A stretch of 64,000 nt of DNA, from the NCBI RefSeq assembly GCF_029844725.1, contig NZ_JAOCKJ010000002.1, forward strand, positions 434,001 to 498,000, given 5' to 3'. The translations under genes and the position numbers were made by a program. Below the pieces are notes generated by a model, which had not been told where the DNA came from, did no database searches, and saw nothing but the letters and a program-made list of their open reading frames with translations. Of the stretch, positions 1 to 10,202 are shown piece after piece; the first letter of the stretch is position 1; every line of letters begins with the position of its first letter. This DNA comes from Pantoea sp. GD03673 (GTDB lineage Bacteria; Pseudomonadota; Gammaproteobacteria; Enterobacterales; Enterobacteriaceae).

Positions 1-2
1 CG

Positions 3-38
3 CCTGAGTTAAAGGCGCTGTGGCACGACGGCAAATAA
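3..38 (+). CDS. C-terminal tail of an unidentified gene cut by the left edge
   Basis: An open frame enters from the left edge and ends in TAA at 36-38, encoding the tail PELKALWHDGK. A strong hairpin terminator follows within ten bases, which is what the end of a rightward gene would look like. Eleven residues are too few to name the protein. It does not match the E. coli XseA C-terminus, which would be the neighbour expected from E. coli order. The stop could also be chance. Confidence 0.25.
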   Translation, partial: PELKALWHDGK

Positions 39-45
39 GCAAATA

Positions 46-72
46 AAAAGGGCCGACAATGTCGGCCCTTTT
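46..72. terminator. Bidirectional rho-independent terminator
   Basis: The stem GGGCCGA/TCGGCCC around the loop CAATG is flanked by A-runs on the left and T-runs on the right. It can therefore end the rightward gene at the edge and the leftward dehydrogenase gene whose stop lies at 85. Confidence 0.8.
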
Positions 73-84
73 CCTTAAGCGTTG

Positions 85-2526
85 TTACTTGCTGTCTGGC
101 AGCGCGTAAGCAATCACGTAATCACCACGATCCGGTGACTGACGTGCGCCGCCAGCCGAAATCAGGATGTACTGCTTACCATCTTTCGGTGAAACATAGC
201 TCATCGGGCCGCCCTGGCTTCCCACCGGCAGGCGTGCTTTCCACACCTCTTTGCCGGTTGAAGAATCAAAGGCGCGCAGATAGTAATCCTGCGTACCGGC
301 GATGAACACCAGGCCACCCTGCGTTGCCAGCGTACCGCCCAGTGTTGGCATGCCCACCGGCATCTTCACGCGCATTTTGATGCCAAACGGACCGGTGTCC
401 TGTACGGTGCCGACCGGCACCTGCCAGACGATTTTCTGGGTTTTCAGGTCAATCGCCGACAGCGTACCGAATGGCGGCTTCTGACAAGGGATGCCCAGCG
501 GCGACATAAAGCGGTTTTTGTTCACTGCGTATGGCGTGCCTTTCAGCGGAACAGCGCCCATACCGGTGTTAATCGCTTCGCCGCCGTTGCTGCCACGCGC
601 AATGCTGCCGGTATCAGCCGGGATCATCTGAACCCACAGGCCCAGACGCATGTCGTTGACGAACAGCAGATGGTTGTTCGGATCGATCGACATGCTGCCC
701 CAGTTCATCCCTCCCAGCGAACCCGGGAAGCTCAGAGACTTGTCGGTGTCCGGCACGGTGAACAGGCCGTCATAGCGCATTGATTTGAAGGCGACACGGC
801 AGGCCAGCTGATCAAACGGCGTTGCACCCCACATGTCAGACTCTTTCAGCGTCTGGTTGCCAATCTGCGGCATACCGGTCGAGTGAGGCTGCGTTTTGGT
901 GTACTGCTCGTTCGGGATATGGCCCTGCGGCATCGGCAGCTCTTCGACTTTGGTCAGCGGCTTACCGGTCATACGGTCAAGCACGAAGATCATGCCGGTT
1001 TTACCGCCAATCACCACCGCTGGCGTGGTGCTGCCATCTTTTTGCGGGAAGTCGATCAGGCTTGGCTGCATCGGCAGGTCAAAGTCCCACAGATCGTTAT
1101 GTACGGTCTGATAGACCCATTTTTCTTTACCGGTGGTCGCATCCAGCGCCAGCACCGAGGCACCATATTTGTGATCCAGTTCGGTACGGTTCGCACCCCA
1201 CAGGTCAACGGATGAGCTGCCCATCGGAATGAACACGGTGTTCATTGCCGGATCGTAAGACATCGGTGCCCAGGAGTTTGGCGTACTGCGGGTGTAATCT
1301 TTACCCGGCATCAGAATCGCATTCGGGTCAACATTGCCCGGGTCAAACGCCCAGCGCATTTTACCGGTGATAACGTCAAAACCACGCAACACGCCGCCTG
1401 GCATATCGGTCTGTACGTTATCCGCTACGCGACCACCCACGACGACGGTGCTGCCTGCCAGCGTTGGCGCTGAGGTCAGCTGATACTGTGGATCCGGTGC
1501 CTGACCCAGGCCCGCTTTAAGATCAACAATGCCGTGATTGCCAAAGTTTTCACAGAACTCACCGTTGTCGGCGTTGATCGCAATCAGACGCGCGTCGATG
1601 GTGTTCATCAAAATACGGCGCTGGCAGCTGTCACCGGCAGGCAGCACAGCGGCTGGGACAGGTGATGAACCCGGCTTATCCGGCTGTTGCAGGGGTTTGG
1701 TTGCGTCAAAGTAAGCCAGACCACGGCAGCGCGGCCAGACCTCTGCTTTCGCATTGATTTCACGTTTCCAGATCTGCTTACCGCTGTCAGCTTCAACCGC
1801 GATGACGTTGTTGTGCGGCGTACAGAGATAAAGGGTGTTGTCAATCTGCAACGGCGTCTGCTGATCCTCTGCACCGTTACCGGTCGGGCTGACAGGCGTA
1901 TCACCGGTGCGGAAGGTCCAGGCGACCTGCAGATCTTTCACGTTATCGCGGGTGATTTGATCCAGCGCCACAAAGCGGCTGCCCTGCGGGGTATTACCGT
2001 AGTTATCCCAGTCTTTCTGCTGTTTCGCTTTATCCACCGGAATCAGCGGCAGCTCTTCACCGGTGCCTGCAACGGTAGGATGAGGCTGGAACATCTGCAC
2101 CAGCGTGACAACCATGCCTGCCGCCAGCAGCGCGGAGAAAACGTAAGAGGGTTTTGCCAGTGCGTGCTTACCTTCGTGCTTACGCAGTGAAGGCCAGATC
2201 AGGAAGGCCAGTAACATCAGCCCGGCAGGCACCATCAGGCGCGAGACCAGCGGCCAGAACTCCAGACCTGCGTCGAACAGCGACCAGATCAGGGTGCCGA
2301 CAAAGACCAGCAGGAACAGCACCACTGCCGATGATTTGCGACGGAAAAACTGAATAGCGGAGAGTACAGTAACGATACCCGCAATTAAAAAGTACCAACT
2401 TCCGCCAAGCGCGACCAGTTTGCCGCCGCCAATGGCAAAAAACAGACCGGTGGCAAGCAGCACCAGTCCGAGCAGCACGGATGCGATTCCCAGCCCCTTT
2501 CCGGAGTGGGAGGATGTTTCAGCCAT
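85..2526 (-). CDS. gcd: Membrane-bound PQQ-dependent dehydrogenase, glucose/quinate/shikimate family
   Basis: The 813-residue protein has several hydrophobic helices in about the first 145 residues, followed by a large periplasmic beta-propeller. This is the architecture of E. coli Gcd (796 residues). Conserved family stretches are visible, including DNYGNTPQGSRF, NSWAPMSYD, VHNDLWDFDLPMQPSL and MWGATPFDQLACRV. Gcd oxidises aldoses to lactones in the periplasm with PQQ and passes electrons to ubiquinone. Quinate or shikimate dehydrogenases share the fold, so the substrate is not fixed by sequence reading. E. coli gcd lies elsewhere (near hpt), so this copy beside yfgJ is displaced or a paralogue. 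PQQ synthesis genes are not in the window. Confidence 0.85.
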   Translation of the reverse strand: MAETSSHSGKGLGIASVLLGLVLLATGLFFAIGGGKLVALGGSWYFLIAGIVTVLSAIQFFRRKSSAVVLFLLVFVGTLIWSLFDAGLEFWPLVSRLMVPAGLMLLAFLIWPSLRKHEGKHALAKPSYVFSALLAAGMVVTLVQMFQPHPTVAGTGEELPLIPVDKAKQQKDWDNYGNTPQGSRFVALDQITRDNVKDLQVAWTFRTGDTPVSPTGNGAEDQQTPLQIDNTLYLCTPHNNVIAVEADSGKQIWKREINAKAEVWPRCRGLAYFDATKPLQQPDKPGSSPVPAAVLPAGDSCQRRILMNTIDARLIAINADNGEFCENFGNHGIVDLKAGLGQAPDPQYQLTSAPTLAGSTVVVGGRVADNVQTDMPGGVLRGFDVITGKMRWAFDPGNVDPNAILMPGKDYTRSTPNSWAPMSYDPAMNTVFIPMGSSSVDLWGANRTELDHKYGASVLALDATTGKEKWVYQTVHNDLWDFDLPMQPSLIDFPQKDGSTTPAVVIGGKTGMIFVLDRMTGKPLTKVEELPMPQGHIPNEQYTKTQPHSTGMPQIGNQTLKESDMWGATPFDQLACRVAFKSMRYDGLFTVPDTDKSLSFPGSLGGMNWGSMSIDPNNHLLFVNDMRLGLWVQMIPADTGSIARGSNGGEAINTGMGAVPLKGTPYAVNKNRFMSPLGIPCQKPPFGTLSAIDLKTQKIVWQVPVGTVQDTGPFGIKMRVKMPVGMPTLGGTLATQGGLVFIAGTQDYYLRAFDSSTGKEVWKARLPVGSQGGPMSYVSPKDGKQYILISAGGARQSPDRGDYVIAYALPDSK

Positions 2527-2838
2527 AACACTTACTCTCCTGAATAAACAGAGCGGCCGGACAGGTGCCGTCCGGACTCTGACACGTTAAATACGTCCGC
2601 GCAGAGCATCACCCGGTTTCAAATCGAATAGAAACAGACCCGCGTCCGTGAGAATCAGGAGGCCGGAAGAGCACGGATGTGCCTGCCCCCTCCCACGACG
2701 CGGCAGGATTGTACCACCTGGTACATTACAGAGTGAACATTTACAACGCGTTTGTTACGGCGCAATAGCATTTTTGCTACAAAAAAGGGCCGGACGTTAC
2801 GCTGTATTAGCTGATATTAATCGTAGCTGAAAGCGGGG
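2527..2838. promoter_or_regulatory. Upstream region of the PQQ dehydrogenase with a perfect palindrome
   Basis: These 312 bases contain no convincing gene. A plausible ribosome-binding site (GGAGAG) lies just before the dehydrogenase start. The perfect 16-base palindrome TGTACCACCTGGTACA lies at 2710-2725, about 185 bases upstream of the start codon, and could be an operator. I cannot assign it to a regulator. The rest, including a short rightward open frame at 2648-2830, shows no protein-like features. Confidence 0.4.
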
Positions 2839-3060
2839 TCAGTGATCTGCTGGCAGGAAAAGGACGCGTTTGCGGGAGATCAAACCATGTCCGTTGCGGC
2901 AAAAATAGTCCACTGCGCCACAGGCTTTCAGCACGTCAAGCCGCTGGTAACACTCAGGACAGCAGGGACAAGCGGGGAAATGCGCTCCGCAGGCCGTACA
3001 GATAAACGCACCGTCGCTGAGCGACAGCGGTTGCTGACATTTTTCACACACGACACGCAT
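2839..3060 (-). CDS. yfgJ: Zinc-ribbon protein YfgJ
   Basis: The 73-residue protein has four CxxC-type pairs (CEKC, CTAC, CPCCPEC and a later Cys). Its C-terminal half is close to E. coli YfgJ, with the signature LKACGAVDYFC and then HGLISRKRV. The cysteines probably bind zinc in two ribbons. The biochemical role is unknown. The start at 3060 is supported by the ribosome-binding site GGGAGAG about six bases upstream. It sits just downstream of der, separated by a terminator, as in E. coli. Confidence 0.9.
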   Translation of the reverse strand: MRVVCEKCQQPLSLSDGAFICTACGAHFPACPCCPECYQRLDVLKACGAVDYFCRNGHGLISRKRVLFLPADH

Positions 3061-3091
3061 TACGCTCTCCCTGCCCTGCGTTATTCAGAGC

Positions 3092-3117
3092 AAAAAAAAG
3101 AGGGCCAGATGGCCCTC
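3092..3117 (-). terminator. Terminator of der
   Basis: On the minus strand the stem GAGGGCCA/TGGCCCTC is followed by a run of eight T. It begins seven bases after the der stop codon and separates der from yfgJ. Confidence 0.85.
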
Positions 3118-3123
3118 ATGTTG

Positions 3124-4614
3124 TTAACGCTTATTCTTTTTCATGTGCGCCATCAGACGCTTGCGCTTACGCTGCTGAGTTGGCGTCAGCAGGTTACGTT
3201 TGCCTTCATAAGGGTTATCACCCTCTTTGAACTGAATACGAATTGGCGTACCCATCACGTTAAGTGATTTACGGAAGTAGTTCATCAGGTAGCGTTTATA
3301 AGAATCGGGCAGATCCTTAACCTGGTTACCGTGGATGACCACAATTGGCGGGTTATAACCACCGGCATGGGCATATTTAAGCTTAACGCGACGACCGCGA
3401 ACCAGCGGCGGCTGGTGATCGTCTGCCGCCATGTTCATGATGCGGGTCAGCAGCGAGGTGTTTACGCGCCGGGTCGAGCAATCATAGGCTTCCGTGATCG
3501 ACTCAAACAGATTACCAACACCGCTGCCGTGCAGTGCTGAGATAAAGTGGAGGCGGGCGAAATCGATAAAGCCCAGACGGAAGTCCAGCGTCTCTTTCAC
3601 TTCATCACGCACTTCCTGTGACAGGCCATCCCATTTGTTGACCACAATCACCAGCGAGCGACCACTGTTAAGAATGAAGCCCAGCAGTGACAGATCCTGA
3701 TCGGAAATACCGGCGTGAGCATCAATGACCAGCATCACGACGTTGGCATCTTCAATCGCCTGCAGCGTCTTGATGACCGAGAATTTCTCAACGGTATCAG
3801 AGATTTTGGCACGCTTGCGCACGCCTGCGGTGTCGATCAGAACGTATTCACGTCCATCGCGCTCCATCGGGATGTAGATACTGTCGCGGGTGGTGCCCGG
3901 CATATCGTAGACCACCACGCGGTCTTCACCGAGGATGCGGTTAGTAAGCGTTGACTTACCTACGTTAGGACGACCAACGATCGCCAGTTTGATCGGCAAG
4001 CCAGTCGGATCGAAGTTTTCTTCTTCCTCTGCGGCTTCCAGCTCAGCGGTCTCTTCGGCGTCCAGTGCTGCCCAGTAAGCCTGGTTCTCTTCTTCTTCAG
4101 TGAGTTCGACCTTCTCAACCTCTTCCATCCACGGCAGCAGTGCCGTTTCGATGAGGCTGGTCACACCACGACCGTGCGACGCCGCAATGGCGTGGATCTC
4201 GCCCAGGCCCAGGGAATAGAAGTCGACCACCGCCTGATCCGGGTCGAGTCCGTCCGTTTTGTTCGCGACCAGGAAGGTGGCTTTCTGACGGGAACGAAGA
4301 TGTTTAGCGATTTGCTGATCGGCGGCCATCATGCCCGCACGCGCATCAACCATAAACAGCACGACATCCGCTTCTTCAATCGCGAGCAGTGACTGCTCGG
4401 CCATCCGCGTTTCAACACCCTCTTCGGTGCCGTCGATACCACCGGTATCAATAACAATAAATTCGCGCCCTTCCACTTCGGCGCGACCATATTTGCGATC
4501 GCGAGTCAGTCCAGGAAAATCCGCTACCAGCGCATCACGTGTGCGGGTTAAGCGGTTAAATAGCGTAGATTTTCCCACATTGGGACGCCCAACCAGCGCG
4601 ACCACAGGTACCAT
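3124..4614 (-). CDS. der: Ribosome-assembly GTPase Der (EngA)
   Basis: The 496-residue protein has two tandem GTPase domains, each with a [10 protein letters not shown]-loop (near residues 8-16 and in the second half), joined by a Glu-rich acidic linker and followed by a KH-like domain with a basic tail ([15 protein letters not shown]). Der acts in late maturation of the 50S subunit. The start was set at [12 protein letters not shown], which gives the family's usual length (490 in E. coli); the frame stays open 52 codons further upstream, but that extension is not conserved. It follows bamB with a hairpin between them. Confidence 0.97.
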   Translation of the reverse strand: MVPVVALVGRPNVGKSTLFNRLTRTRDALVADFPGLTRDRKYGRAEVEGREFIVIDTGGIDGTEEGVETRMAEQSLLAIEEADVVLFMVDARAGMMAADQQIAKHLRSRQKATFLVANKTDGLDPDQAVVDFYSLGLGEIHAIAASHGRGVTSLIETALLPWMEEVEKVELTEEEENQAYWAALDAEETAELEAAEEEENFDPTGLPIKLAIVGRPNVGKSTLTNRILGEDRVVVYDMPGTTRDSIYIPMERDGREYVLIDTAGVRKRAKISDTVEKFSVIKTLQAIEDANVVMLVIDAHAGISDQDLSLLGFILNSGRSLVIVVNKWDGLSQEVRDEVKETLDFRLGFIDFARLHFISALHGSGVGNLFESITEAYDCSTRRVNTSLLTRIMNMAADDHQPPLVRGRRVKLKYAHAGGYNPPIVVIHGNQVKDLPDSYKRYLMNYFRKSLNVMGTPIRIQFKEGDNPYEGKRNLLTPTQQRKRKRLMAHMKKNKR

Positions 4615-4719
4615 AACAAAATGCCTCAATAAATAATTAATCGCCCGAATGGCGTGATTATAACGGCTCTGGCCGTTAAGTTCAGGCTTAAGGCGCAAAG
4701 AATACCATGCCTGACTAAA

Positions 4720-4752
4720 AACGAAACGGCCCCTGATTAAATCAGGAGCCGT
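4720..4752 (-). terminator. Hairpin between bamB and der
   Basis: A long imperfect stem, ACGGCCCCTGATT paired with AATCAGGAGCCGT, is followed on the minus strand by a T-rich tail (GTTTCGTTTTTAG). It could end or attenuate bamB transcripts before der. Confidence 0.65.
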
Positions 4753-4788
4753 CGGAACGGAGGATTTCACCTGCCAGACGTTTACCCG

Positions 4789-5970
4789 TTAACGGGTAAT
4801 CGCATAAACCTCGCCGTCTTTCGACTGAATCAGCAGCTTATCGCTGGCGACCACCGGTTCGGTCTGGAAACCGGCGCTATCCAGTTTTTGCTGTGCAACA
4901 AAACGACCATCAGTGGTGTTCAGCCAGTGCAGATAACCTTCGCTATCGCCGACCACCAGGTAGCCGTTGTAGAGCACCGGTGACGTCAGGTTGCGATGCA
5001 GCAGATCGCTTTGACGCCAGATGGCAACGCCGCCGTCAGCGTTCAGCGCGATCACGCGGTCATCCTGATCGACCAGATAAATGCGACCGGCGTCGACAAT
5101 CAGATCTTTCACACCGCCAATTTCGCGTTTCCACAAAATCTGGCCGGAACGGAGATCCAGCGCGGACAGATTACCGTTGAAGGCCAGTGCATACACTACG
5201 CCGTTAACAATAACCGGGGTGGTATCGACGTCATTAAGACGATCGATCTCAGTGGCACCGCTGACCTGAGAGATGCGCTGTTGCCAGATCAGTTGCCCCT
5301 GGTTCATCACCACGGCACTGACACGACCGTTGTCGCCACCGACAATGGCGCCGCCAAAAGCAACAGCAGGTGCAGATTCACCGCGCAGTGACAACGCTGG
5401 CATATCCAGGTTGACGCTCCACTTCACAGCACCGCTGCTCTGGTCCAGCCCCTGCAGCATACCGTTGCTGGTATGCACCAGGACCAGACCATCGCTGACG
5501 ACCGGACGGGAAAGCGCTTCACCCGCGACGCTGGTCTGCCAGGCCAGGCTGCCATCACTGCCGTTCAGGGCATAAACCTTGCCGCGTTCGCTGCCAACAT
5601 AAACCCGATCGCCATCAGCGGTCAGGCCGCCTGATAACAGGGCTGAGCGGTTTTTCGAGAAGAAGCCGGTTTTCTCAGAGAGATCGACTTTCCATTTTTC
5701 TTTACCGTCTGCGGCATCCAGCGCTTTAACGATACCAAAGCGATCGGCAGCGTAAACCGTGTTGTCCTGCCAGGCAGGATGCAGATTGGAGTAGAAGTCA
5801 CCCACGCCATCGCCTACCGAGGTGTTCCACACTTTCTGTGGCGTGAACTGATTTTCCACCTTCGGCAACGGGGCCATTTTTACTACATCTTCTTCGCCGC
5901 TAAACAGCGAACAACCGCTGAGCAAAGTGACTGAAATCAGTCCCGGCAGCAGGTATTTACGTAATTCCAT
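4789..5970 (-). CDS. bamB: Outer-membrane assembly lipoprotein BamB
   Basis: The 393-residue protein begins with a lipoprotein signal ending in the lipobox LLSGC. An eight-bladed propeller follows, built of PQQ-like repeats such as ALDAADGKEKWK, ALNGSDGSLAWQ and ALDLRSGQILWK. BamB is a periplasmic-face subunit of the BAM complex and helps BamA fold beta-barrel proteins. Its length equals that of E. coli BamB (392). It lies between yfgM and der, 19 bases after yfgM, in the conserved cluster. The propeller repeats resemble the dehydrogenase at the left edge, but the lipobox and size identify BamB. Confidence 0.97.
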   Translation of the reverse strand: MELRKYLLPGLISVTLLSGCSLFSGEEDVVKMAPLPKVENQFTPQKVWNTSVGDGVGDFYSNLHPAWQDNTVYAADRFGIVKALDAADGKEKWKVDLSEKTGFFSKNRSALLSGGLTADGDRVYVGSERGKVYALNGSDGSLAWQTSVAGEALSRPVVSDGLVLVHTSNGMLQGLDQSSGAVKWSVNLDMPALSLRGESAPAVAFGGAIVGGDNGRVSAVVMNQGQLIWQQRISQVSGATEIDRLNDVDTTPVIVNGVVYALAFNGNLSALDLRSGQILWKREIGGVKDLIVDAGRIYLVDQDDRVIALNADGGVAIWRQSDLLHRNLTSPVLYNGYLVVGDSEGYLHWLNTTDGRFVAQQKLDSAGFQTEPVVASDKLLIQSKDGEVYAITR

Positions 5971-5989
5971 GCGCTCTCTCTTGACTGGC

Positions 5990-6607
5990 TTAGCTTAAGT
6001 TATTCATCTTCATCTGCATCATTTGCTTCAATGCCGGAGAGGCGTCAGATTCCACCCCTTTACTCCAGGCATCGCGCGCGCCCTGCTTGTCGCCTTTGGT
6101 TAGCAGCGCTTCGCCGCGAATGTCGGCCACAATGGCTGTCCAGCCATCACCCTTCACACCGTCAAGGGTTTTAAGCGCCGCATCGGCTTGATTCTGTTGC
6201 AGTTGAATGCGTGCCAGGCGCAGGTTGATTACCGCCTGCAAATTGGCATCTTTGGTATCTTTCAGTCCGTTTTGCAGCAGCGTTGCGGCTTTATCAAGCT
6301 GACCGGCATCAACATACTGCTTCGCCAGATCCATCGCAGCCAGCGCACCGTAAGTATTGCTGTTTTCACTGGCAAAGCGGTTTACCGCTTCCAGCGTTTC
6401 CGGTTTGCCCGCCTGCATGGCGCTGGTGAGCTGCTGATACTGCGCGGATACGGATTTCGCCGCATCGTCCTGATGACTGCTCCAGTAACGCCAGCCACCC
6501 AGCGCAGCAATGCCGATGACTACGCCAATGGCTAACGCTTTGCCATTGCTGGCAAAAAAGTTGCGCAGCGCGTCGGTCTGCTCGTTTTCATTGCTATACA
6601 CTTCCAC
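5990..6607 (-). CDS. yfgM: YfgM, membrane-anchored TPR partner of the Sec translocon
   Basis: The 205-residue protein has a short cytoplasmic N-terminus, one membrane helix at about residues 22-44 (ALAIGVVIGIAALGGWRYW) and a periplasmic TPR-like domain. E. coli YfgM has 206 residues and works with PpiD at SecYEG as a periplasmic chaperone, and it also affects RcsB stability. It lies 39 bases after hisS and 19 bases before bamB, in one transcriptional direction. Confidence 0.95.
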   Translation of the reverse strand: MEVYSNENEQTDALRNFFASNGKALAIGVVIGIAALGGWRYWSSHQDDAAKSVSAQYQQLTSAMQAGKPETLEAVNRFASENSNTYGALAAMDLAKQYVDAGQLDKAATLLQNGLKDTKDANLQAVINLRLARIQLQQNQADAALKTLDGVKGDGWTAIVADIRGEALLTKGDKQGARDAWSKGVESDASPALKQMMQMKMNNLS

Positions 6608-6646
6608 GCAATCCTTCTCCTTTCTATGGTTGGTGCTGTGTCACGC

Positions 6647-7921
6647 TTACTGTAACAGCGTGCGCAATACAGCAGCAGCCTCTGCCTGATCCAGCGTTTG
6701 CTGCTCGCCACGGCGCAGATCTTTAACCACGACCTGACCGGCTTTGACTTCATCCTCGCCTAACACCAGCGCAACGCGAGCGCCCCATTTGTCAGCACGG
6801 GCAAATTGCTTCTTGAAGTTGCCGCCGCCAAAGTTGGTCATCAGCCTCAGTTCCGGCGCTTCATCACGCAATTTCTCAGCCAGCTGCATCGCAGCAGACT
6901 GCACGCCCTGACCTGAAGCGATAACATAGACATCCACATTGCTCTTCGGTTCAAATTCAGGATTAACCGCCTGAACCAGCAGCACCAGACGCTCCATGCC
7001 CATGGCGAAACCAACGGCGGGCGTTGGGCGACCACCGAGCTGCTCGACCAGACCATCGTAGCGACCACCGCCGCATACCGTGCCCTGGGAGCCCAGGCTG
7101 TCGGTGACCCACTCAATCACGGTGCGATTGTAGTAATCCAGACCGCGCACCAGACGCTGATTGACGGTGTAGCTGATCCCGGCGTCATCCAGCAGGCCAC
7201 ACAGGCCGCTGAAATGTTCGCGGGATTCGTCATCCAGGTAGTCGCCAAGCTGTGGCGCATCATTCAGCAGCTGCTGAACATCGGGATTTTTGCTGTCCAG
7301 AACGCGCATCGGGTTGCTGTACATGCGGCGTTTGCAATCCTCATCCAGCACCTCTGTGTGCTGTTCGAGGAAGGCGACCAGCGCGTCACGGTAACGTGCG
7401 CGTGCTTCCTGTGAACCAATAGAGTTGAGTTCCAGACGAACGTGCTCAGAGATACCCAGAGCCTTCCACCAGCGAGCGTTCAGCATGATCAGCTCCGCAT
7501 CGATGTCCGGTCCCTGCAGACCAAAGACTTCCACGCCGATCTGGTAGAACTGACGATAGCGGCCTTTCTGCGGACGCTCATAGCGGAACATTGGCCCCAT
7601 ATACCACAGGCGCTGTTCCTGGTTGTAGAGTAAACCGTGTTCGATACCGGCGCGCACGCAGCCTGCGGTGCCTTCCGGACGCAGCGTCAGGCTTTCACCG
7701 TTGCGGTCTTCGAAGGTATACATCTCTTTTTCAACCACGTCGGTGACTTCACCGATGGCGCGCTTAAACAGTGGGGTTTGCTCCACCAGCGGTAAGCGAA
7801 TTTCGCTATAACCGTAGCTCGCCAGCGTCTGCCTGAGCACGCCTTCAATCCGTTGCCAGAGGGCGGTATCCGCAGGCAGGTAGTCATTCATCCCGCGAAT
7901 CGCCTGAATATTCTTCGCCAC
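6647..7921 (-). CDS. hisS: Histidyl-tRNA synthetase
   Basis: The 424-residue protein has the same length as E. coli HisRS. Class II motifs are visible: motif 2 around [17 protein letters not shown], the histidine-specific [11 protein letters not shown], and motif 3 around [11 protein letters not shown]. The C-terminal anticodon-binding domain follows ([18 protein letters not shown]). It charges tRNA-His in the cytoplasm. It sits between ispG and yfgM in the conserved cluster, with a terminator-like hairpin upstream. Confidence 0.98.
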   Translation of the reverse strand: MAKNIQAIRGMNDYLPADTALWQRIEGVLRQTLASYGYSEIRLPLVEQTPLFKRAIGEVTDVVEKEMYTFEDRNGESLTLRPEGTAGCVRAGIEHGLLYNQEQRLWYMGPMFRYERPQKGRYRQFYQIGVEVFGLQGPDIDAELIMLNARWWKALGISEHVRLELNSIGSQEARARYRDALVAFLEQHTEVLDEDCKRRMYSNPMRVLDSKNPDVQQLLNDAPQLGDYLDDESREHFSGLCGLLDDAGISYTVNQRLVRGLDYYNRTVIEWVTDSLGSQGTVCGGGRYDGLVEQLGGRPTPAVGFAMGMERLVLLVQAVNPEFEPKSNVDVYVIASGQGVQSAAMQLAEKLRDEAPELRLMTNFGGGNFKKQFARADKWGARVALVLGEDEVKAGQVVVKDLRRGEQQTLDQAEAAAVLRTLLQ

Positions 7922-7938
7922 GTTAAAATCTCTTAATG

Positions 7939-7989
7939 CAAAAAAACCTGTCCGGCATCATACCTTATGAGGATGAAACCGCACAGGTT
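7939..7989 (-). terminator. Hairpin with T-tract between ispG and hisS
   Basis: On the minus strand AACCTGTGCGG and a later CGGACAGGTT form the base of a nested hairpin, directly followed by seven T. It would end or attenuate ispG transcripts ahead of hisS. Confidence 0.65.
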
Positions 7990-8026
7990 CAGTCAAAAAA
8001 GTCACGTACGCAGGCTGCGCACGCCA

Positions 8027-9148
8027 TTATTTTTCCAGATGCTGCACATCAATGCGGCGGCTGGCATCCAGCATCGACGCTTTAGCCCGAATGCGGGCTT
8101 CCAGCTGATCGATCATGTCATTGTTGTCGAGACGATCGCGCTGACGCACACCATCCTCGTAGAAACCGCTCTTTTTGCTGCCGCCGGTGACACCCAGCGT
8201 AGAGAGGGTCGCTTCGCCCGGTCCGTTGACCACACAGCCGATAATCGAGACGTCCATCGGCGTAATCAGATCTTCCAGACGCTGCTCCAGCGCATTGACC
8301 GTGCCGATAACGTCAAACTCCTGACGTGAGCAGGTTGGACAGGCGATGAAGTTGATCCCGCGAGAGCGAATCCGCAGTGACTTCAGAATATCGAAACCGA
8401 CTTTGACCTCTTCAACCGGATCGGCCGCCAGCGAGATACGCAGCGTATCGCCAATCCCTTCTGACAGCAGCAGACCCAGCCCAATCGCCGATTTCACTGC
8501 GCCCGCACGCGCACCACCGGCTTCGGTGATGCCGAGATGCAAAGGCTGTTCAATCTGTTTCGCCAGCAGACGATAAGATTCGACCGCGAGGAAAACATCA
8601 GAGGCTTTAACGCTGACCTTGAATTGATCGAAGTTAAGGCGGTCGAGATGATCGACATGGCGCATGGCAGATTCCAGCAGCGCCTGCGGCGTCGGCTCGC
8701 CATACTTTTCCTGCAGATCTTTTTCCAGTGAACCGGCGTTCACGCCAATTCGAATCGGAATATTGTTGTCGCGCGCACAGTCAACCACCATGCGGATGCG
8801 CTCATTGTTACCGATATTACCGGGATTGATGCGCAGGCAGTCGACGCCATATTCGGCGACTTTCAGGGCGATGCGGTAGTCAAAATGAATATCTGCAACC
8901 AGCGGGACGTTCACCTGCTGTTTGATCAACCTGAATGCTTCTGCGGCATCCATGGTAGGCACCGAGACACGAACGATGTCCACACCGACTCGCTCAAGGG
9001 CTTTGATCTGATTTACCGTCGCTTCCACGTCAGTGGTGCGGGTGTTGGTCATCGACTGAACGGCGATTGGCGCGCCGTCACCGACGGGCACCTTGCCGAC
9101 GTAAATGCGTTTAGATTTACGACGGATAATGGGTGCTTCGTTATGCAT
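8027..9148 (-). CDS. ispG: 4-hydroxy-3-methylbut-2-enyl diphosphate synthase (IspG/GcpE)
   Basis: IspG carries out the penultimate step of the MEP isoprenoid pathway, converting ME-cPP to HMBPP with a [4Fe-4S] cluster. The start [11 protein letters not shown] gives 373 residues, against 372 in E. coli; the open frame extends 16 codons further without conservation. Cluster ligands are seen in [11 protein letters not shown] (two Cys) and [11 protein letters not shown] (one Cys and the Glu). It follows rodZ by 37 bases. It needs a 4Fe-4S cluster although the nearby isc scaffold genes are absent. Confidence 0.98.
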   Translation of the reverse strand: MHNEAPIIRRKSKRIYVGKVPVGDGAPIAVQSMTNTRTTDVEATVNQIKALERVGVDIVRVSVPTMDAAEAFRLIKQQVNVPLVADIHFDYRIALKVAEYGVDCLRINPGNIGNNERIRMVVDCARDNNIPIRIGVNAGSLEKDLQEKYGEPTPQALLESAMRHVDHLDRLNFDQFKVSVKASDVFLAVESYRLLAKQIEQPLHLGITEAGGARAGAVKSAIGLGLLLSEGIGDTLRISLAADPVEEVKVGFDILKSLRIRSRGINFIACPTCSRQEFDVIGTVNALEQRLEDLITPMDVSIIGCVVNGPGEATLSTLGVTGGSKKSGFYEDGVRQRDRLDNNDMIDQLEARIRAKASMLDASRRIDVQHLEK

Positions 9149-9185
9149 ATTTCTTCTCCACAATTGCCCGGTACGCGATACGCTG

Positions 9186-10202
9186 TTATTGCGCACCCAA
9201 CGTCAGGCGAGCAACCTGGTTATTACGGATAAAACGGCTTAAATCAACGGGCTGATTCTGATATTGCACCTGAACCGCGGAAGGCGCGCCAATTTTCAGA
9301 CGATACGGAGGCGTTCCTGCCAGGCTGAGTTTACCACCACTGCGCTGAATGCCGCTGAACAGTTTTTTGCCGGTTGCATCACTGACTTCAAGCCAGCAGT
9401 CGGCGCTAAAGGTCATGACCACCGCGTTAGGGTCAGCAGCCGGTTCGCTGACCGCGGCTGCGCCCACTGGCATCTGAGGTGATGTGCTGGTACTGGACTG
9501 GGTGGCTGCAGGCGCAGCCGCCGTGTTTTCCACAGGGGCCTGGCCTGGCGACACGACCGCATTGCTGGTGTTATCGGGCTGTGCGGTCGTCGCGCTGTTG
9601 CTGGCGCTGGCGGCCGGAGCCGCACTCGCTGGCGTGCTGGCCGCGCTGTTATCGCTGGCAGGGGGATTACTTTCGTCAGGTGCGGCTGGCGTTGCGCTGT
9701 CGCCGCTGGTTTCACCCAGCGGAATCGACTGACCGTTATCACCGCTGCTGTTGTTCTGATCGGTCATCGGCACCAGATCATCCTGCGACGCTTTATGATT
9801 CTGCCACCACCAGGCACCGGTCAGACCCACCACCACAAAGACCACCAGCCAGGTAAAAATCATCAACCAGCCGTCGCGTTTCTTGCGGCGTTTGCCCAGG
9901 GAGAAACTTTGCATCGGTTCGATCTTTGCAGCCCGAACCGGTGTCTGTTTCGCCATCATCGGCAGCAGTTCCTCTTCAGGAATGTGCACCAGACGTGCGT
10001 AAGAGCGAATATATCCGCGCAGGAACGTAGAAGCTAAATCGGCAGGCGATTTGTCTTCCTCGATGTCACGCACGGTAGAGAGTTTCAGGCACAGGCGCTC
10101 AGCGACGTTCTGCTGCGTCAGCCCCATCTGCTCACGGGCCAGACGCAGGCGTTCACCTGTTGAGTGTAATGCAGAGTTTTCTTGAGTGGCTTCAGTATTC
10201 AT
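9186..10202 (-). CDS. rodZ: Cytoskeleton protein RodZ
   Basis: The 338-residue inner-membrane protein has an N-terminal helix-turn-helix of the Xre type (about residues 15-75), a basic stretch GKRRKKRDG, one membrane helix near residues 112-132, a long Ala/Ser/Pro/Thr-rich periplasmic linker and a C-terminal DUF4115 domain ([16 protein letters not shown]). RodZ links MreB to the elongasome and sets rod shape. The length matches E. coli (337). Its start overlaps the end of pilW, suggesting translational coupling. The linker is low in complexity and is where homologues usually vary. Confidence 0.96.
   Translation of the reverse strand: MNTEATQENSALHSTGERLRLAREQMGLTQQNVAERLCLKLSTVRDIEEDKSPADLASTFLRGYIRSYARLVHIPEEELLPMMAKQTPVRAAKIEPMQSFSLGKRRKKRDGWLMIFTWLVVFVVVGLTGAWWWQNHKASQDDLVPMTDQNNSSGDNGQSIPLGETSGDSATPAAPDESNPPASDNSAASTPASAAPAASASNSATTAQPDNTSNAVVSPGQAPVENTAAAPAATQSSTSTSPQMPVGAAAVSEPAADPNAVVMTFSADCWLEVSDATGKKLFSGIQRSGGKLSLAGTPPYRLKIGAPSAVQVQYQNQPVDLSRFIRNNQVARLTLGAQ

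Noticed and set aside
2648..2830. 60-codon rightward ORF upstream of the PQQ dehydrogenase
   Set aside because: No good ribosome-binding site, Arg/Pro-rich start and no resemblance to known small proteins.
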